64,000 nucleotides of DNA. Source: an uncultured Opitutia bacterium. GTDB lineage: Bacteria; Verrucomicrobiota; Verrucomicrobiia; Opitutales; Opitutaceae. The notes under the pieces are model-generated. The model searched no databases. It was not told the origin of the DNA and saw only the letters and a list, made by a program, of their open reading frames with translations. Positions 41,950-51,520 of the stretch are shown here, piece after piece. Position numbers and translations under genes: made by a program. Where the stretch lies: positions 186,001 through 250,000 of the forward strand of contig CAIMFY010000017.1 of assembly GCA_903840415.1 (NCBI GenBank), given 5' to 3'. Positions within the stretch are counted from its first letter, which is position 1, and the number at the start of each line of letters is the position of its first letter.

Positions 41950-44274
41950 TTAAGGGAGCAGGACGTCGGTGAGATTCCAGAGTGCGCCGAGCGCCTGACC
42001 GGCTGCAATATTACCATCGTTCGGCGGCAATTCGCGGTGCGTGAGAACGGTGAATCCGGCCGACTGCAGTTCGGTGACGGCGAGCTCGAGCAGCAGCGTA
42101 TTTTGAAAACACCCACCCGTCAGCGCCACGGTGCCGACACCAGCGCGTCGTGCCACTTCGACCATGCCCCGAGCTAGCGCGAGATGGAACGACGCCGCGA
42201 GCACGCTCGCCTCACCACCGAGCGCGCGGAGCGAAAGCAATGTTTCGACGAGTGGCTGCCAGTCGAGTTCGCACACCGCGCCACCTCCAGCGGCGACATC
42301 GCGCAGAGGCAACGGCAACGCGAGAAGCTTGCCAGGCGTCGACACGGCCGCGGCTTCGACGGCGAGCGGCGTCTGGCCTTCAAACTGATTTCGCAGGCCG
42401 AGTCCCAGCAACGCGCCGACGGCGTCGAACAGCCGTCCCGCACTCGAGGCGACGGGCGAATTCAGGTCGCGCCTCAGCATCGTGCGGAGAACTTCGCTGT
42501 CGCTTTGGCTGAAGCCAAAGGTGGCGGCGAGTTCGCCGAATCGATCGTCGTGCATCTCGTGCAGCAGGCCCAGCGCCACGCGCCGTGGCTCCCGCACCGC
42601 CGCCTCTCCGCCCACGAGGCGGAACGGCCGAATCCGCGCAAACCGCCGTGCCACGTTTTTTTCGAGCAGGAGAAATTCCCCGCCCCACACCGTGCCGTCT
42701 TCGCCGTAACCGGTGCCGTCCCACGCGATTCCGAGCACGCCGTCGGCGGGTTGGCGATGTTCTAGCAGGCAGGCGAGCACATGCGCGAGGTGATGTTGCA
42801 CCGCGACGCGCGGCAGGCCGGTGGCTTGCGCAAACCGTGTCGAGGCGTAGTCGGGATGCTTGTCGCACGCAACCGCAGTGAACACCGTGCCGTGGAGTTC
42901 GCACAGCATGTCGACAGTGCGCCGGTAAACTTCCAATGTGGCCGCGCCATCCAGATCGCCGATGTGCGGACTGAGCACGAGCTGCTGACCTACCGCGACG
43001 GCAAGCGTGCTTTTCATCTGCGCGCCCGTGCAAAGCCAGTGGCCGGCCAGCGGCGCGGGCAATCGCAGCGGCACCGGCGCATAACCGCGCGCGCGGCGCA
43101 GCATCACCGGGGCGCCGTGCGCGAGGCGCACCACCGAGTCGTCCACCGGATGCGCGATCGGCCGGTCGTGATCGAGAAACGCGTCGGCGATACCGGCGAG
43201 GCGCGTGTGCGCTTCGGCGGTGTCAGCGCACAGAGGTTCCTCGGCGAGGTTCGCGCTTGTCGCGACCAGCGGATGTTTCGCCGCCTGTAACAACAGCACA
43301 TGCAGTGGCGCATATGGCAGCAGCGCGCCGAGCCACGGATTGCCCGGCGCCACACCTGGGGCTAACGGCGCATCCGCGAAACGCCGCAGGAGCACAATCG
43401 GCGCGGCGGACGAGGCCAGCAAACGTGCCGCGTCCACGGACACCTCGGCATACCGATCGAGCGCGGCGAGATCGCGAAACATCACGGCAAACGGTTTCTC
43501 TGCGCGCTGTTTGCGGCGGCGCAACTCCGCGACAGCCGATTCGCTCGTCGCATCGACCATCAGGTGATAGCCGCCGACGCCCTTCACCGCGACGATCTTA
43601 CTGGCCGCGAGCATGTGCGCGGCGAGGCGCACAGCGTGATCAAGTTGCGCGAGCTCGTTACCCGTCGCATCGGTCAGGCGGGCTTGCGGCCCGCAGATTG
43701 GACAAGCGTTGGGTTGCGCATGAAAGCGGCGACTTGCCGGGTCGCCATACTCGCGCTGGCACTCGGGGCACATCCGAAACGCACGCATCGTCGTGCGGGG
43801 ACGATCGTAGGGCAGGCTTTCCAAAATCGAATAACGCGGTCCGCACTGCGTGCAGTTGATGAAAGGATAACGATGTCGCCGGTCGTGCGGATCGATCAAC
43901 TCGCGGCGGCAGTCGGCGCACAGCGCGAGATCAGGTGGCACCGCGGCCTCGACGGCGTCACCGGGTTTTTCACTCGCGACAATGACGAAATTTGCGCCGA
44001 CCAGTGGGCCCGCGATGTCGACCAACTCAAGCTCGACCGAGTGCACCCGCGCCGCCGGCGGTGCGTCGTGATGGAGGGCGAAACGCAGCGAAGCGATGTC
44101 CGCCGTCGCGCCGACGGCGCGAATCAAAACGCCCCGCGAATCGTTGCGCACCCAGCCGCGCAGATGCAGCGACGACGCGGCGCGATGCACGAACGGCCGG
44201 AAGCCCACGCCTTGCACGACACCGCGCACGCGCAGCATCACATCGGCTTCGAGGGTGGCGGTGGAGTCGGGCAC
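41950..44274 (-). CDS. hypF: Carbamoyltransferase HypF
   Basis: 774 residues, full length. Domain order: acylphosphatase-like (LRVRGVVQGVGFRPFVHRAA), two zinc fingers (CADCRREL, CTQCGPRYS then CPECQREY, CPICGPQ), a YrdC-like domain (RRKQRAEKPFAVMFRD) and a Kae1-like domain with AVQHHLAHVLACLLEH and GIAWDGTGYGEDGTVWGGEF. HypF transfers the carbamoyl group to the HypE C-terminal Cys. The start is GTG 44274; ATG 44238 just before the first motif is an alternative. Confidence 0.95.
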   Translation of the reverse strand: MPDSTATLEADVMLRVRGVVQGVGFRPFVHRAASSLHLRGWVRNDSRGVLIRAVGATADIASLRFALHHDAPPAARVHSVELELVDIAGPLVGANFVIVASEKPGDAVEAAVPPDLALCADCRRELIDPHDRRHRYPFINCTQCGPRYSILESLPYDRPRTTMRAFRMCPECQREYGDPASRRFHAQPNACPICGPQARLTDATGNELAQLDHAVRLAAHMLAASKIVAVKGVGGYHLMVDATSESAVAELRRRKQRAEKPFAVMFRDLAALDRYAEVSVDAARLLASSAAPIVLLRRFADAPLAPGVAPGNPWLGALLPYAPLHVLLLQAAKHPLVATSANLAEEPLCADTAEAHTRLAGIADAFLDHDRPIAHPVDDSVVRLAHGAPVMLRRARGYAPVPLRLPAPLAGHWLCTGAQMKSTLAVAVGQQLVLSPHIGDLDGAATLEVYRRTVDMLCELHGTVFTAVACDKHPDYASTRFAQATGLPRVAVQHHLAHVLACLLEHRQPADGVLGIAWDGTGYGEDGTVWGGEFLLLEKNVARRFARIRPFRLVGGEAAVREPRRVALGLLHEMHDDRFGELAATFGFSQSDSEVLRTMLRRDLNSPVASSAGRLFDAVGALLGLGLRNQFEGQTPLAVEAAAVSTPGKLLALPLPLRDVAAGGGAVCELDWQPLVETLLSLRALGGEASVLAASFHLALARGMVEVARRAGVGTVALTGGCFQNTLLLELAVTELQSAGFTVLTHRELPPNDGNIAAGQALGALWNLTDVLLP

Positions 44275-44300
44275 AGGCTAAGCGGCATCGAAGCGCGCGT

Positions 44301-45098
44301 TCAGGATTTGAACAGATGCGCGCTCAGCAGCGCATACCACTCGGCAAGGCCTTCGCCACTGCGCGCGGAGAGCTGGATAAGTTTCGCCTGTGGAGCGATG
44401 CGACGGATGTTTTCCGCCGCGAGCGCCCGATCGAAACCCAGCGCATCGGCGACGTCGATCTTGGTCAGGAGCACGACGTGAGCGGTCTTGAAAATCGGCG
44501 GATACTTCAGCGGCTTTTCTTCGCCCTCGGTCGTCGAGAGCAGCACGACGCGCAGTTCCTCGCCGAGATCGAATTCCGCCGGGCACACAAGATTGCCGAC
44601 GTTCTCGATGAACAACACCCGCACGCCCGTGAGGTCGAGCGAATCGGCGCTCTTCGCCACCATCCCGGCATCAAGGTGACATGCCGTGCCGGTGGTGATT
44701 TGCGCGACGGGCGCGTGGGGCCGGGCGAGCCGGCGCGCGTCGTTGTCCGTCTCCAGATCACCGACGACGACAGCGCATTTGGTCGTGAGGCCAAATTCGT
44801 CTAGGGTGCGGGAGAGCAACGTCGTCTTGCCCGCACCAGGCGAGGACACGAGGTTCAGCGCGAGGATTTTTCGTGCGCGGAAATTCGCTCGATTGCCCGC
44901 CGCGATCTGATCGTTTTTTGCGAGCAAAGGCACGCGCAGATCGACCGTCTCCCTGACTGCGGCCACATTGGCTCCGACCAGCGGTGCCGGTTGCTCCACG
45001 GCCGGCAAGGTGTTCGCCCGCAGGATGCCCGGCGCCACGAAGCGCAGCACTTTGATGCCAAAGGGCATCGGTTGATCACAGCCGCATTCGATGCACAT
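44301..45098 (-). CDS. hypB: Nickel insertion GTPase HypB
   Basis: 265 residues. Begins MCIECGCDQP, a CxxCGC high-affinity nickel site. The GTPase P-loop is SSPGAGKTTLLSRTL, followed by VVVGDLETDNDARR, TGTACHLDAGMV, LFIENVGNLVCPAEFDLGEE and LLTKIDVADALG. It supplies Ni to the hydrogenase with HypA. ATG 45098 is required for the nickel site. It begins 5 bases after the hypA stop. Confidence 0.95.
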   Translation of the reverse strand: MCIECGCDQPMPFGIKVLRFVAPGILRANTLPAVEQPAPLVGANVAAVRETVDLRVPLLAKNDQIAAGNRANFRARKILALNLVSSPGAGKTTLLSRTLDEFGLTTKCAVVVGDLETDNDARRLARPHAPVAQITTGTACHLDAGMVAKSADSLDLTGVRVLFIENVGNLVCPAEFDLGEELRVVLLSTTEGEEKPLKYPPIFKTAHVVLLTKIDVADALGFDRALAAENIRRIAPQAKLIQLSARSGEGLAEWYALLSAHLFKS

Positions 45099-45103
45099 AA
45101 AGG

Positions 45104-45448
45104 TTAGGACATTTCGATTTGAGCCAGCTCGAGTTCGCGGCCTTGGCGCAGGTCGCACGACAATTGTCCACACGTGGGACACGAGAAAACATAGTCCATA
45201 CCAGCGTCGAATTCCGCGGCACATACCGGGCAGAAGGCCCGCGCCGGCACCGCTTCCAGCTGGAGCGTCGAGCCCGCCGCGAGGGTATCGCGCGTGACCA
45301 CCTCGAACGCAAACCGCAGCGCCTCCGGCTCCACTCCCGCCAGCGCCCCGATACGCAGCACGATGCGATGCACGCGGTTTGCGCCGCGGGTGCGGGCTTG
45401 TTGGAGCACCGCGTCCATCGCTGACGTCATGATGCCGAGCTCGTGCAC
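45104..45448 (-). CDS. hypA: Nickel metallochaperone HypA
   Basis: 114 residues. The family start MHELGIM (with the Ni-binding His at 2) is found at GTG 45448 as VHELGIMTSAMDAV; the frame continues upstream without conservation. The zinc site is CPVCAAEF plus CPTCGQLS. HypA binds Ni and hands it to HypB. First gene of the minus-strand hyp run. Confidence 0.92.
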   Translation of the reverse strand: MHELGIMTSAMDAVLQQARTRGANRVHRIVLRIGALAGVEPEALRFAFEVVTRDTLAAGSTLQLEAVPARAFCPVCAAEFDAGMDYVFSCPTCGQLSCDLRQGRELELAQIEMS

Positions 45449-45574
45449 GGGAAGAGTGGCTATAGTCGACCATGCGCAGGCGAGCGAAAGCGTCGAGCCC
45501 TGACCGCGCTTCCAACAAGAACTGCATAGCCTTCGCCAACGAGCGCACGATCTGCGCATACAATCCCTGTTAGC

Positions 45575-45598
45575 GTGCCGGCGCCAAAAGCCGGGCAC
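45575..45598 (+). promoter_or_regulatory. Leader hairpin before the UreH-type transporter
   Basis: GTGCC-GGC (45575-45582) pairs with GCC-GGCAC (45590-45598, one bulged G), loop GCCAAAA. It lies 28 bases before ATG 45626 in the divergent hypA/transporter region. Too small for a known NiCo riboswitch; role unknown. Confidence 0.25.
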
Positions 45599-45625
45599 TA
45601 AAATCTCGCTGCTGCCAAACCACCC

Positions 45626-46318
45626 ATGCACGCCGACATCACTCTCCTCATGATCAACGCCGGCGTGGTCGGTGCGATTCACACGCTCGTCGGCCCGGAT
45701 CACTACCTGCCGTTCATCGTGCTCTCGAAAGCGCGCAAATGGTCGCTGCCGAAGACGGCGTGGGTTACCTTCGCGTGCGGCGTCGGCCATGTCGGCAGCT
45801 CGATTGTCATCGGACTGATCGGCTACGCACTCGGCGCGAGCCTGAAGCACCTCAATTTCATCGAAGCAATCCGCGGTCAGGTCGCTGCCTGGATTCTAAT
45901 CGCGTTCGGGCTGGTTTACGCGGCTTGGGGGTTGCACCGCGCGCGCCGCACCGGACCCGATGGCCACACGCACTCGCACGGCGGCTTCCTCCATTCGGCC
46001 GACCACGTCCACGATCCCAAGACCGGCGAAACGATCAATCTCACGCCGTGGATTCTGTTTATCATCTTCGCGTTTGGGCCGTGCGAGCCGCTGATTCCGC
46101 TCTTCATTTACCCGGCCGCGACGAGCGGATGGGCCTCCGCGTTCCTGGTCGCGGCGGTGTTCTCCGGGGCGACGCTCGCGGTGATGCTATCCGTCGTGCT
46201 CGCGTCGTCGTTTGGACTGGAACGCATTCCACTGCGCACGTGGGGCCGCTACAGCCACGCGCTCGCCGGCGCCAGCATCGCGCTCACCGGCGGTGCGATC
46301 CAAGTCTTCGGACTCTGA
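45626..46318 (+). CDS. UreH-type membrane protein, probable nickel transporter
   Basis: 230 residues, about six helices. INAGVVGAIHTLVGPDHYLP with its His and Asp residues and GVGHVGSSIVIGL are typical of UreH/HupE/NicO-like metal transporters. A His-rich loop HTHSHGGFLHSADHVHD (about 113-129) suits metal binding. It diverges from hypA, so nickel supply for hydrogenase is the natural reading, though cobalt or other metals are possible. Confidence 0.8.
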   Translation: MHADITLLMINAGVVGAIHTLVGPDHYLPFIVLSKARKWSLPKTAWVTFACGVGHVGSSIVIGLIGYALGASLKHLNFIEAIRGQVAAWILIAFGLVYAAWGLHRARRTGPDGHTHSHGGFLHSADHVHDPKTGETINLTPWILFIIFAFGPCEPLIPLFIYPAATSGWASAFLVAAVFSGATLAVMLSVVLASSFGLERIPLRTWGRYSHALAGASIALTGGAIQVFGL

Positions 46319-46327
46319 CCGACGCGG

Positions 46328-46723
46328 TCACCCACCGGCATAGACCGGACGGAATCCCGCCTCCGCCAAGATCGCCGCGATTTTTTCGCGCTGATCGCCC
46401 TGTATCTCGATCGCGCCATCCTTAACTGTGCCGCCGCAACCGCAGGCGTTGCGCATTTTCTTCGCGAGCGCCTCTTTTTCCGGCAGGCCAATCCCGACGA
46501 AACCATCGATTACTGTCACAGTTTTTCCACCGCGGTTTCCCGTCTCCCGACGTAGATCGACGCGACCGCGATTCTTCTTGGTTTCAGGCTTGCGGGCCGT
46601 CGCTGCCGCGATCGCGGGTGGTCGAGCCGCCGCCACCGGCAAGCCAGCACTACTCAACGCGGCAAAAGGATTTTGCCCGAATCTACCACCGCCGTCCGTC
46701 GGAATTTTTTCACCGCTGGCCAT
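46328..46723 (-). CDS. SUI1/YciH-type translation initiation factor
   Basis: 131 residues. The C-terminal half is a SUI1 domain: GGKTVTVIDGFVGIGL, MRNACGCGGTVKDGAIEIQG and DQREKIAAILAEAGFRP. YciH-type proteins influence initiation accuracy. The N-terminal part is Ala/Pro/Lys-rich. ATG 46723 begins 2 bases after the stop of the upstream small gene; the two are coupled. Confidence 0.9.
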   Translation of the reverse strand: MASGEKIPTDGGGRFGQNPFAALSSAGLPVAAARPPAIAAATARKPETKKNRGRVDLRRETGNRGGKTVTVIDGFVGIGLPEKEALAKKMRNACGCGGTVKDGAIEIQGDQREKIAAILAEAGFRPVYAGG

Positions 46724-46725
46724 GA

Positions 46726-46977
46726 TTACGCTCCCGCGATTTTGCCCGCTCGTCCGCCACAAGCGCCGACCGGGATGGCAGTGTCGCCGCCGAGAAACAT
46801 TAGCGCCTTCGGGTAGCTGCGATTTTCCAGAAAGTGCACAAGTTGCGACGGCAAGTTCGCCCGACCCCGCTCGATGGCCTCGTCAAGTCGCGACATTTCG
46901 TCAGCGATGACTTGACCGTCGCCCGACTTGATGCCGGCGAGGAGCGCGATGAGAGAAGATTTTATTTGTGTTTCCAT
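46726..46977 (-). CDS. Small conserved-looking protein coupled to YciH, function unknown
   Basis: 83 residues from ATG 46977. N-terminal helix METQIKSSLIALLAGIKSGD and ERGRANLPSQLVHFLENRSY suggest a helical fold; the C-terminus is GGDTAIPVGACGGRAGKI. No family recognised. The frame has clear codon bias and its stop lies 2 bases before the yciH start, supporting a real gene. Confidence 0.65.
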   Translation of the reverse strand: METQIKSSLIALLAGIKSGDGQVIADEMSRLDEAIERGRANLPSQLVHFLENRSYPKALMFLGGDTAIPVGACGGRAGKIAGA

Positions 46978-47061
46978 GGTGAGCGGGCGCAACGACTCCT
47001 GCCGCTGTTACGCACGGTCAGTCCGTTTGCAACTCCTCTTGCGGGTGGGGTCACGCTTAAA

Positions 47062-47089
47062 TTGACGCCACTTCCTCATGCGATCTATT
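47062..47089 (+). promoter_or_regulatory. Promoter for the ATP-grasp/transglutaminase operon
   Basis: TTGACG (47062-47067), 16-base spacer, TCTATT (47084-47089). Predicted start near 47096, leaving about 95 bases of leader before GTG 47193. Confidence 0.45.
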
Positions 47090-47192
47090 CGACGACCGGG
47101 CGGGGCTGCGCCATTGACCCACCGCATGGGCGTTGAAAGCGTGGTTCTGGCAAGCCTCCTGCTATGCCCACTCCTTCGCCCAAAACCCACCC

Positions 47193-48638
47193 GTGTCGAT
47201 TCTCCACTCCCACTACGACTCCGGCAATTTCTTCGATGAGATGTTTGCGCCCGGCGGCGCCACCCGGCCGCACTACCAACGGCTGGGCGAGCGGCTGGGC
47301 TCCCTAACGCAGCAAGAATTCGACGAGCGGCGGGCCGCCGTCGATCTCGCGTTTCTGCGTCGCGGCGTGACATTCACCGTTTATCACGACAACGCCGGCA
47401 CCGAGCGCATCTTCCCGTTCGATCTCATGCCGCGCATCATCCCCAACGCCGAGTGGCAGCGCATCGAAGCCGGGCTCGTCCAGCGCATCACTGCGCTCAA
47501 CCTGTTCCTCGACGACGTCTATCATGGCCAAAAGGTGCTGAAAGATAAAATCGTCCCGCCCGCCCTCGTCCTCGGGGCGAAGCATTTCCGGCGCGAGTTC
47601 ATGAACTTCACCGTGCCGCGCGGCATCTACGTCCACATCTGCGGCACCGATCTCATCCGCGACGCGCAGGGCAACTACCTTGTGCTCGAGGACAACCTGC
47701 GCTGCCCTTCCGGCGCCAGCTACATGATCGAGAACCGCTCCGCGATGCGCCGCGCGTTTCCGAATCTCTTTCAGAGCTACGGCGTCCGCCCGGTCGAGAG
47801 CTACGCCGATGATTTGGTGAAAGCGCTCCTGCACCTCGCGCCCGATCAGCACGACAAGCCCAACGTCGTCCTCCTAACCCCCGGCGTGTTCAACAGCGCC
47901 TACTTTGAGCACTGCTTCCTAGCGCGCCAGATGGGCATTCCCATCGTCGAAGGCCGCGACCTGGTCGTGCGCGACTCCCGCGTGTTCATGCGGACGACCG
48001 CCGGCCTCGTCGCAGTCGATGTCATCTATCGGCGCATCGACGACGATTTTCTCGACCCGACCGTCTTTCGTGCCGACTCGATGCTCGGCGTGCCGGGCCT
48101 CGTCGCCGCCTACCGAGCCGGCAACGTCGCCCTCGCCAACTCCATCGGCACCGGCATCGCCGACGACAAAGTCATCTACGCCTACGTCCCGCAGCTCATC
48201 AAATATTACCTCGATCAGGATCCGATCCTGCCGAACGTGAAGACCTACCTCGCCTCCGAGCCGCTCGACCGAAAATTCATTCTCGAAAACATCGAAAAAC
48301 TTGTCGTGAAGTCCGCCAACGAAGCCGGCGGCTACGGCATGTTGATCGGTCCAGCTTCGACGAAGGAGGAATGCAGTCAGTTCCGCAACCAGGTCGCCGC
48401 CAACCCGCGCAACTTCATCGCCCAAGATCCGATCATGCTCTCGCGCTCGCCTACTTGGTGCGACGGCCAGCTCGAGGGCCGCCACATCGATCTGCGCCCC
48501 TACATCCTTTACGGCGACAAGATCACCGTCACGCCCGGCGGCCTCACCCGGGTCGCCCTTCGCAAGGGCTCGCTCGTCGTCAACTCCTCCCAAGGCGGCG
48601 GCTCGAAGGACACCTGGGTCTTGCAAGGAGACGAATAG
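47193..48638 (+). CDS. Circularly permuted ATP-grasp protein (type 2)
   Basis: 481 residues. Starts [20 protein letters not shown] and continues [40 protein letters not shown] and [15 protein letters not shown], all family motifs of the COG2308 ATP-grasp group. GTG 47193 was chosen because it gives the family N-terminus; a TTG 20 codons upstream is unlikely. Such enzymes are predicted to form peptide bonds with ATP. First gene of a five-gene cluster with alpha-E and transglutaminase genes. Confidence 0.9.
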   Translation: MSILHSHYDSGNFFDEMFAPGGATRPHYQRLGERLGSLTQQEFDERRAAVDLAFLRRGVTFTVYHDNAGTERIFPFDLMPRIIPNAEWQRIEAGLVQRITALNLFLDDVYHGQKVLKDKIVPPALVLGAKHFRREFMNFTVPRGIYVHICGTDLIRDAQGNYLVLEDNLRCPSGASYMIENRSAMRRAFPNLFQSYGVRPVESYADDLVKALLHLAPDQHDKPNVVLLTPGVFNSAYFEHCFLARQMGIPIVEGRDLVVRDSRVFMRTTAGLVAVDVIYRRIDDDFLDPTVFRADSMLGVPGLVAAYRAGNVALANSIGTGIADDKVIYAYVPQLIKYYLDQDPILPNVKTYLASEPLDRKFILENIEKLVVKSANEAGGYGMLIGPASTKEECSQFRNQVAANPRNFIAQDPIMLSRSPTWCDGQLEGRHIDLRPYILYGDKITVTPGGLTRVALRKGSLVVNSSQGGGSKDTWVLQGDE

Positions 48639-48640
48639 CC

Positions 48641-49699
48641 ATGGCCTCGCCCAAAAATTCCGCCCCACTCCCGCCTCGCCCCCAGGCCACCGTGATGCTC
48701 TCCCGCGTCGCGCATTCGCTCTACTGGATGAGCCGCTACATCGAGCGCGCCGAAAATTTCGCGCGCCTGCTCGACGTCAACCTCCAGCTTCTCCTCGATT
48801 TTCAAGGCGTCACCACCACCGCGGTGGAAGAACATTGGGACTCGATTCTGCTCAGCTCCGGCGACGAGAAGCTGTTTGAGGAACACTACGAACTCGCGGA
48901 CAGCCGCAGCGTCACCGAATTTTTTGCCTTCGATCGGCGCAATCCGAACTCGATCCTCTCCTGCGTCGATTCCGCCCGCGAAAACGCCCGCATGATCCGC
49001 GACCAGATCTCGCAGGAAATGTGGGAGACGATCAACGAGCTCTACCTCTATCTCCACGATCGCACCTCGGATGAGATCTGGGCCACCGGCGCGGCGGAAT
49101 TTTTCAACAACGTGAAGCGCAGCGCCCATCTCTTTCAAGGCCTGGTGGCCTCCACCTACTCGCGCAACGAGGGCTGGGAATTCCTCCAGTTCGGCTGCCT
49201 GCTCGAGCGCGCCGACAAGACGACCCGCATCCTCGACGTCAAATACCACATTCTCCTGCCCAGCGCGGCCGATGTGGGCGGCGCCGTCGATACCGCGCAA
49301 TGGCAGGCGGTGCTCCGCTCCGCGAGTGCGCTCGAGGCCTACCGGCGTTTCTACGTGCGCGAAATCCTCCCATGGAAAGTCGCCGAGTTCCTCATCTTTT
49401 CCGACTCGTTTCCGCGCTCGCTGCATTTTTGCGTCGCCGAGATCGACACGTTTCTCCGGCGCATCCTCGGCGAGACCGGCGCGCGTCCGCGCACCGAAGC
49501 CGCCCGCCTCTCGCGCCGTCTGCTCGCCGACCTGCAGTCGCTCGCGATCACCGATGTGCTCGAGGACGGTCTCCATGAATTTTTGCTTGAGGCGCAGAAA
49601 GCCCTTGACCGGATCGGCGAGGAGGTGGTTCAGACGACGATGTTTTATCCCGCCGAATCGGAGTTGGGTGAGCAGCAGCAGCAACAAATCCAGCAGTGA
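48641..49699 (+). CDS. Alpha-E domain protein
   Basis: 352 residues. VMLSRVAHSLYWMSRYIERA and ENFARLLDVNLQLLLDFQGV are the alpha-E (COG2307) signature; all-helical. An AAGGAG ribosome site lies 10 bases before ATG 48641, one of few seen in this window. Alpha-E proteins regularly occur with permuted ATP-grasp and transglutaminase proteins and probably act in the same peptide reaction. Starts 2 bases after the ATP-grasp stop. Confidence 0.9.
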   Translation: MASPKNSAPLPPRPQATVMLSRVAHSLYWMSRYIERAENFARLLDVNLQLLLDFQGVTTTAVEEHWDSILLSSGDEKLFEEHYELADSRSVTEFFAFDRRNPNSILSCVDSARENARMIRDQISQEMWETINELYLYLHDRTSDEIWATGAAEFFNNVKRSAHLFQGLVASTYSRNEGWEFLQFGCLLERADKTTRILDVKYHILLPSAADVGGAVDTAQWQAVLRSASALEAYRRFYVREILPWKVAEFLIFSDSFPRSLHFCVAEIDTFLRRILGETGARPRTEAARLSRRLLADLQSLAITDVLEDGLHEFLLEAQKALDRIGEEVVQTTMFYPAESELGEQQQQQIQQ

Positions 49700-49729
49700 C
49701 GCCCGCGGCCCGTGTGGCCGCCTCCGTCC

Positions 49730-50593
49730 ATGATTCTCCATCTTCTCCATCGCACGACGTTTGCCTACGCCGGCACCGCTCGGGACAGTTTTAACGAGGC
49801 GCGCCTCCGGCCCGTCACGGACGACTTGCAGACGTGCCGGAATTTCACCCTGCGGATTTCACCCAACATCAACCCGCGCGAATACCGCGATTTCTACGGC
49901 AACACGGTCCACTATTTCGATATTACCGCGCCGCACCGCAAACTCGTCATCGAGGCCGAGTCGGAAATCGAAACCGTCCCTGACCTCGTGCGCCCCGTCG
50001 TGCCCGTCGTGCCTTTCGCCGACCTCGCGACCTTTCCCGATCGGGATTTCCACTTGGAGTTCCTAGGACCATCACACTACGTCCCGGAAGACGTGACGCT
50101 GTGGCACGAGGCGAAAGTCGCCCTCGGCGACACCCGCACGGACGTGTTTGCCGACGTAGTGCGCATTGCGCATCACGTGTTCACGAAATTCACCTACAAG
50201 CCGAATTCCACCGGCGTGAGCACCAAGGCGCCCGATGCGCTCAAGTTAAAAACCGGTGTTTGCCAGGATTACGCGCATGTCATGCTCGGCCTCTGCCGGC
50301 AGTCCGGAATTCCCGCCCGCTACGTCAGCGGATATTTTTTTAACAGCCGCCGTCGGCCCAATGAAAACGAGGCGTCGCACGCGTGGGTCGAGGTCATGGT
50401 CCCCGGTCACGGCTGGACCGCCTACGATCCCACGCACGACCGCCGCGCCGACGAACGCTACGTCAAGATCGCCACCGGCCGCGACTACGCCGACATCCGG
50501 CCCGTCAGCGGCACCTACAAAGGCGCACCCACGCGCTCGCTCAAAGTCGAGGTCGCCGTCCGCGAGGCGAGCGCCGCCGTGACCGCGGATTGA
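49730..50593 (+). CDS. Transglutaminase-like cysteine protease-fold protein 1
   Basis: 287 residues. N-terminal beta domain (LHRTTFAYAGTARDSFNEAR) and a transglutaminase-like core with Cys in TGVCQDYAHVMLGLCRQSGI, His in NEASHAWVEVMVPG and Asp in GWTAYDPTHDR, so the triad is complete. Acts on peptides or isopeptides; target unknown. Confidence 0.9.
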   Translation: MILHLLHRTTFAYAGTARDSFNEARLRPVTDDLQTCRNFTLRISPNINPREYRDFYGNTVHYFDITAPHRKLVIEAESEIETVPDLVRPVVPVVPFADLATFPDRDFHLEFLGPSHYVPEDVTLWHEAKVALGDTRTDVFADVVRIAHHVFTKFTYKPNSTGVSTKAPDALKLKTGVCQDYAHVMLGLCRQSGIPARYVSGYFFNSRRRPNENEASHAWVEVMVPGHGWTAYDPTHDRRADERYVKIATGRDYADIRPVSGTYKGAPTRSLKVEVAVREASAAVTAD

Positions 50594-50648
50594 GCGCTTT
50601 CCCAACTGTTCGGCACGCCAGCCGCTAGGCAGTCGATCCACCTTTCGT

Positions 50649-51518
50649 ATGTTCCTCCGCGTCACCCACGTCACCCGCTACGATTACTCGCAGCCAGTGT
50701 CGTTCGCGCCCCACGCCCTCTACCTCCGTCCGCGCGAGACGCCGCGCCAGCGCCTGCATAGCTTCGACCTTACGCTCACACCGACCGCCCGCCGCGTCGC
50801 CACTAACGACGCTGAAGACAATGCCCTCGACTGGGCCTATTTCGACACTGCCACGCGTTCGGCCTCGCTGGAGTTTCGCTCGGAGTTTCTCGTCGAGACG
50901 CTCGACACCAATCCCTTCGATTTTTTCCTGAAACCGACCGCACTCGCGTTTCCGTTTGCCTACGACGCTGCCGAGACCTTCGCCCTCGGCCCCTGCTTCG
51001 CCGCGCCGGCCGGCACTGATAGCGCACAACTCCACACTTGGCTCGCGGCGCACCTGCCCGTGCCGCCAGCCGATACGATGGCGTTGCTCACCGCGCTCAA
51101 CTCCGCCGTCCGAAACGCACTCCGCTACAATCGCCGCGACGAGCCCGGCATCCAGACTCCCTCCGAAACGATCGCCAGCGGCGGCGGCTCCTGTCGCGAC
51201 TTCGCCGTTTTTTTCCTCGCGCTCTGCCGGCAGCTCGGCCTCGCCGCCCGCTTTGTCAGCGGCTACCTGCACGAGCCGCCCGATCCCGCTGTCTCGCACC
51301 CCTCGCCACCCGCGATGCACGCGTGGGCTGAAGTCTATCTGCCCGGCGCCGGCTGGCGCGGCCTCGATCCCACACGCGGAATTTTCTGCGACGACTCGTT
51401 CGTCCCCGTCGCCCACACTGCGCTCGCCGAATCCGTGAATCCGATTCAGGGTAATTTTTTCGGCGCCGGCCCGACGACCTCGACGCTCACCACGCGGCTC
51501 ACGCTCGATAAATTCTGA
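50649..51518 (+). CDS. Transglutaminase-like protein 2
   Basis: 289 residues. N-terminal beta domain (VTRYDYSQPVSFAPHALYLR) followed by the core: Cys in ASGGGSCRDFAVFFLALCRQ, His in AMHAWAEVYLPG and Asp in GLDPTRG. Paralogous in layout to the preceding gene but only moderately similar. Ends 2 bases before the DUF2126 gene. In many bacteria this core is fused to DUF2126; here they are separate. Confidence 0.9.
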   Translation: MFLRVTHVTRYDYSQPVSFAPHALYLRPRETPRQRLHSFDLTLTPTARRVATNDAEDNALDWAYFDTATRSASLEFRSEFLVETLDTNPFDFFLKPTALAFPFAYDAAETFALGPCFAAPAGTDSAQLHTWLAAHLPVPPADTMALLTALNSAVRNALRYNRRDEPGIQTPSETIASGGGSCRDFAVFFLALCRQLGLAARFVSGYLHEPPDPAVSHPSPPAMHAWAEVYLPGAGWRGLDPTRGIFCDDSFVPVAHTALAESVNPIQGNFFGAGPTTSTLTTRLTLDKF

Positions 51519-51520
51519 CC

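Noticed and set aside
45575-45598. NiCo riboswitch before the transporter gene
   Set aside because: Only one small bulged hairpin is visible; the four-way junction and conserved Gs of that riboswitch class are not seen.
47133-47192. TTG start at 47133 for the ATP-grasp protein
   Set aside because: The extra 20 residues are unlike the family; GTG 47193 gives the conserved N-terminus.
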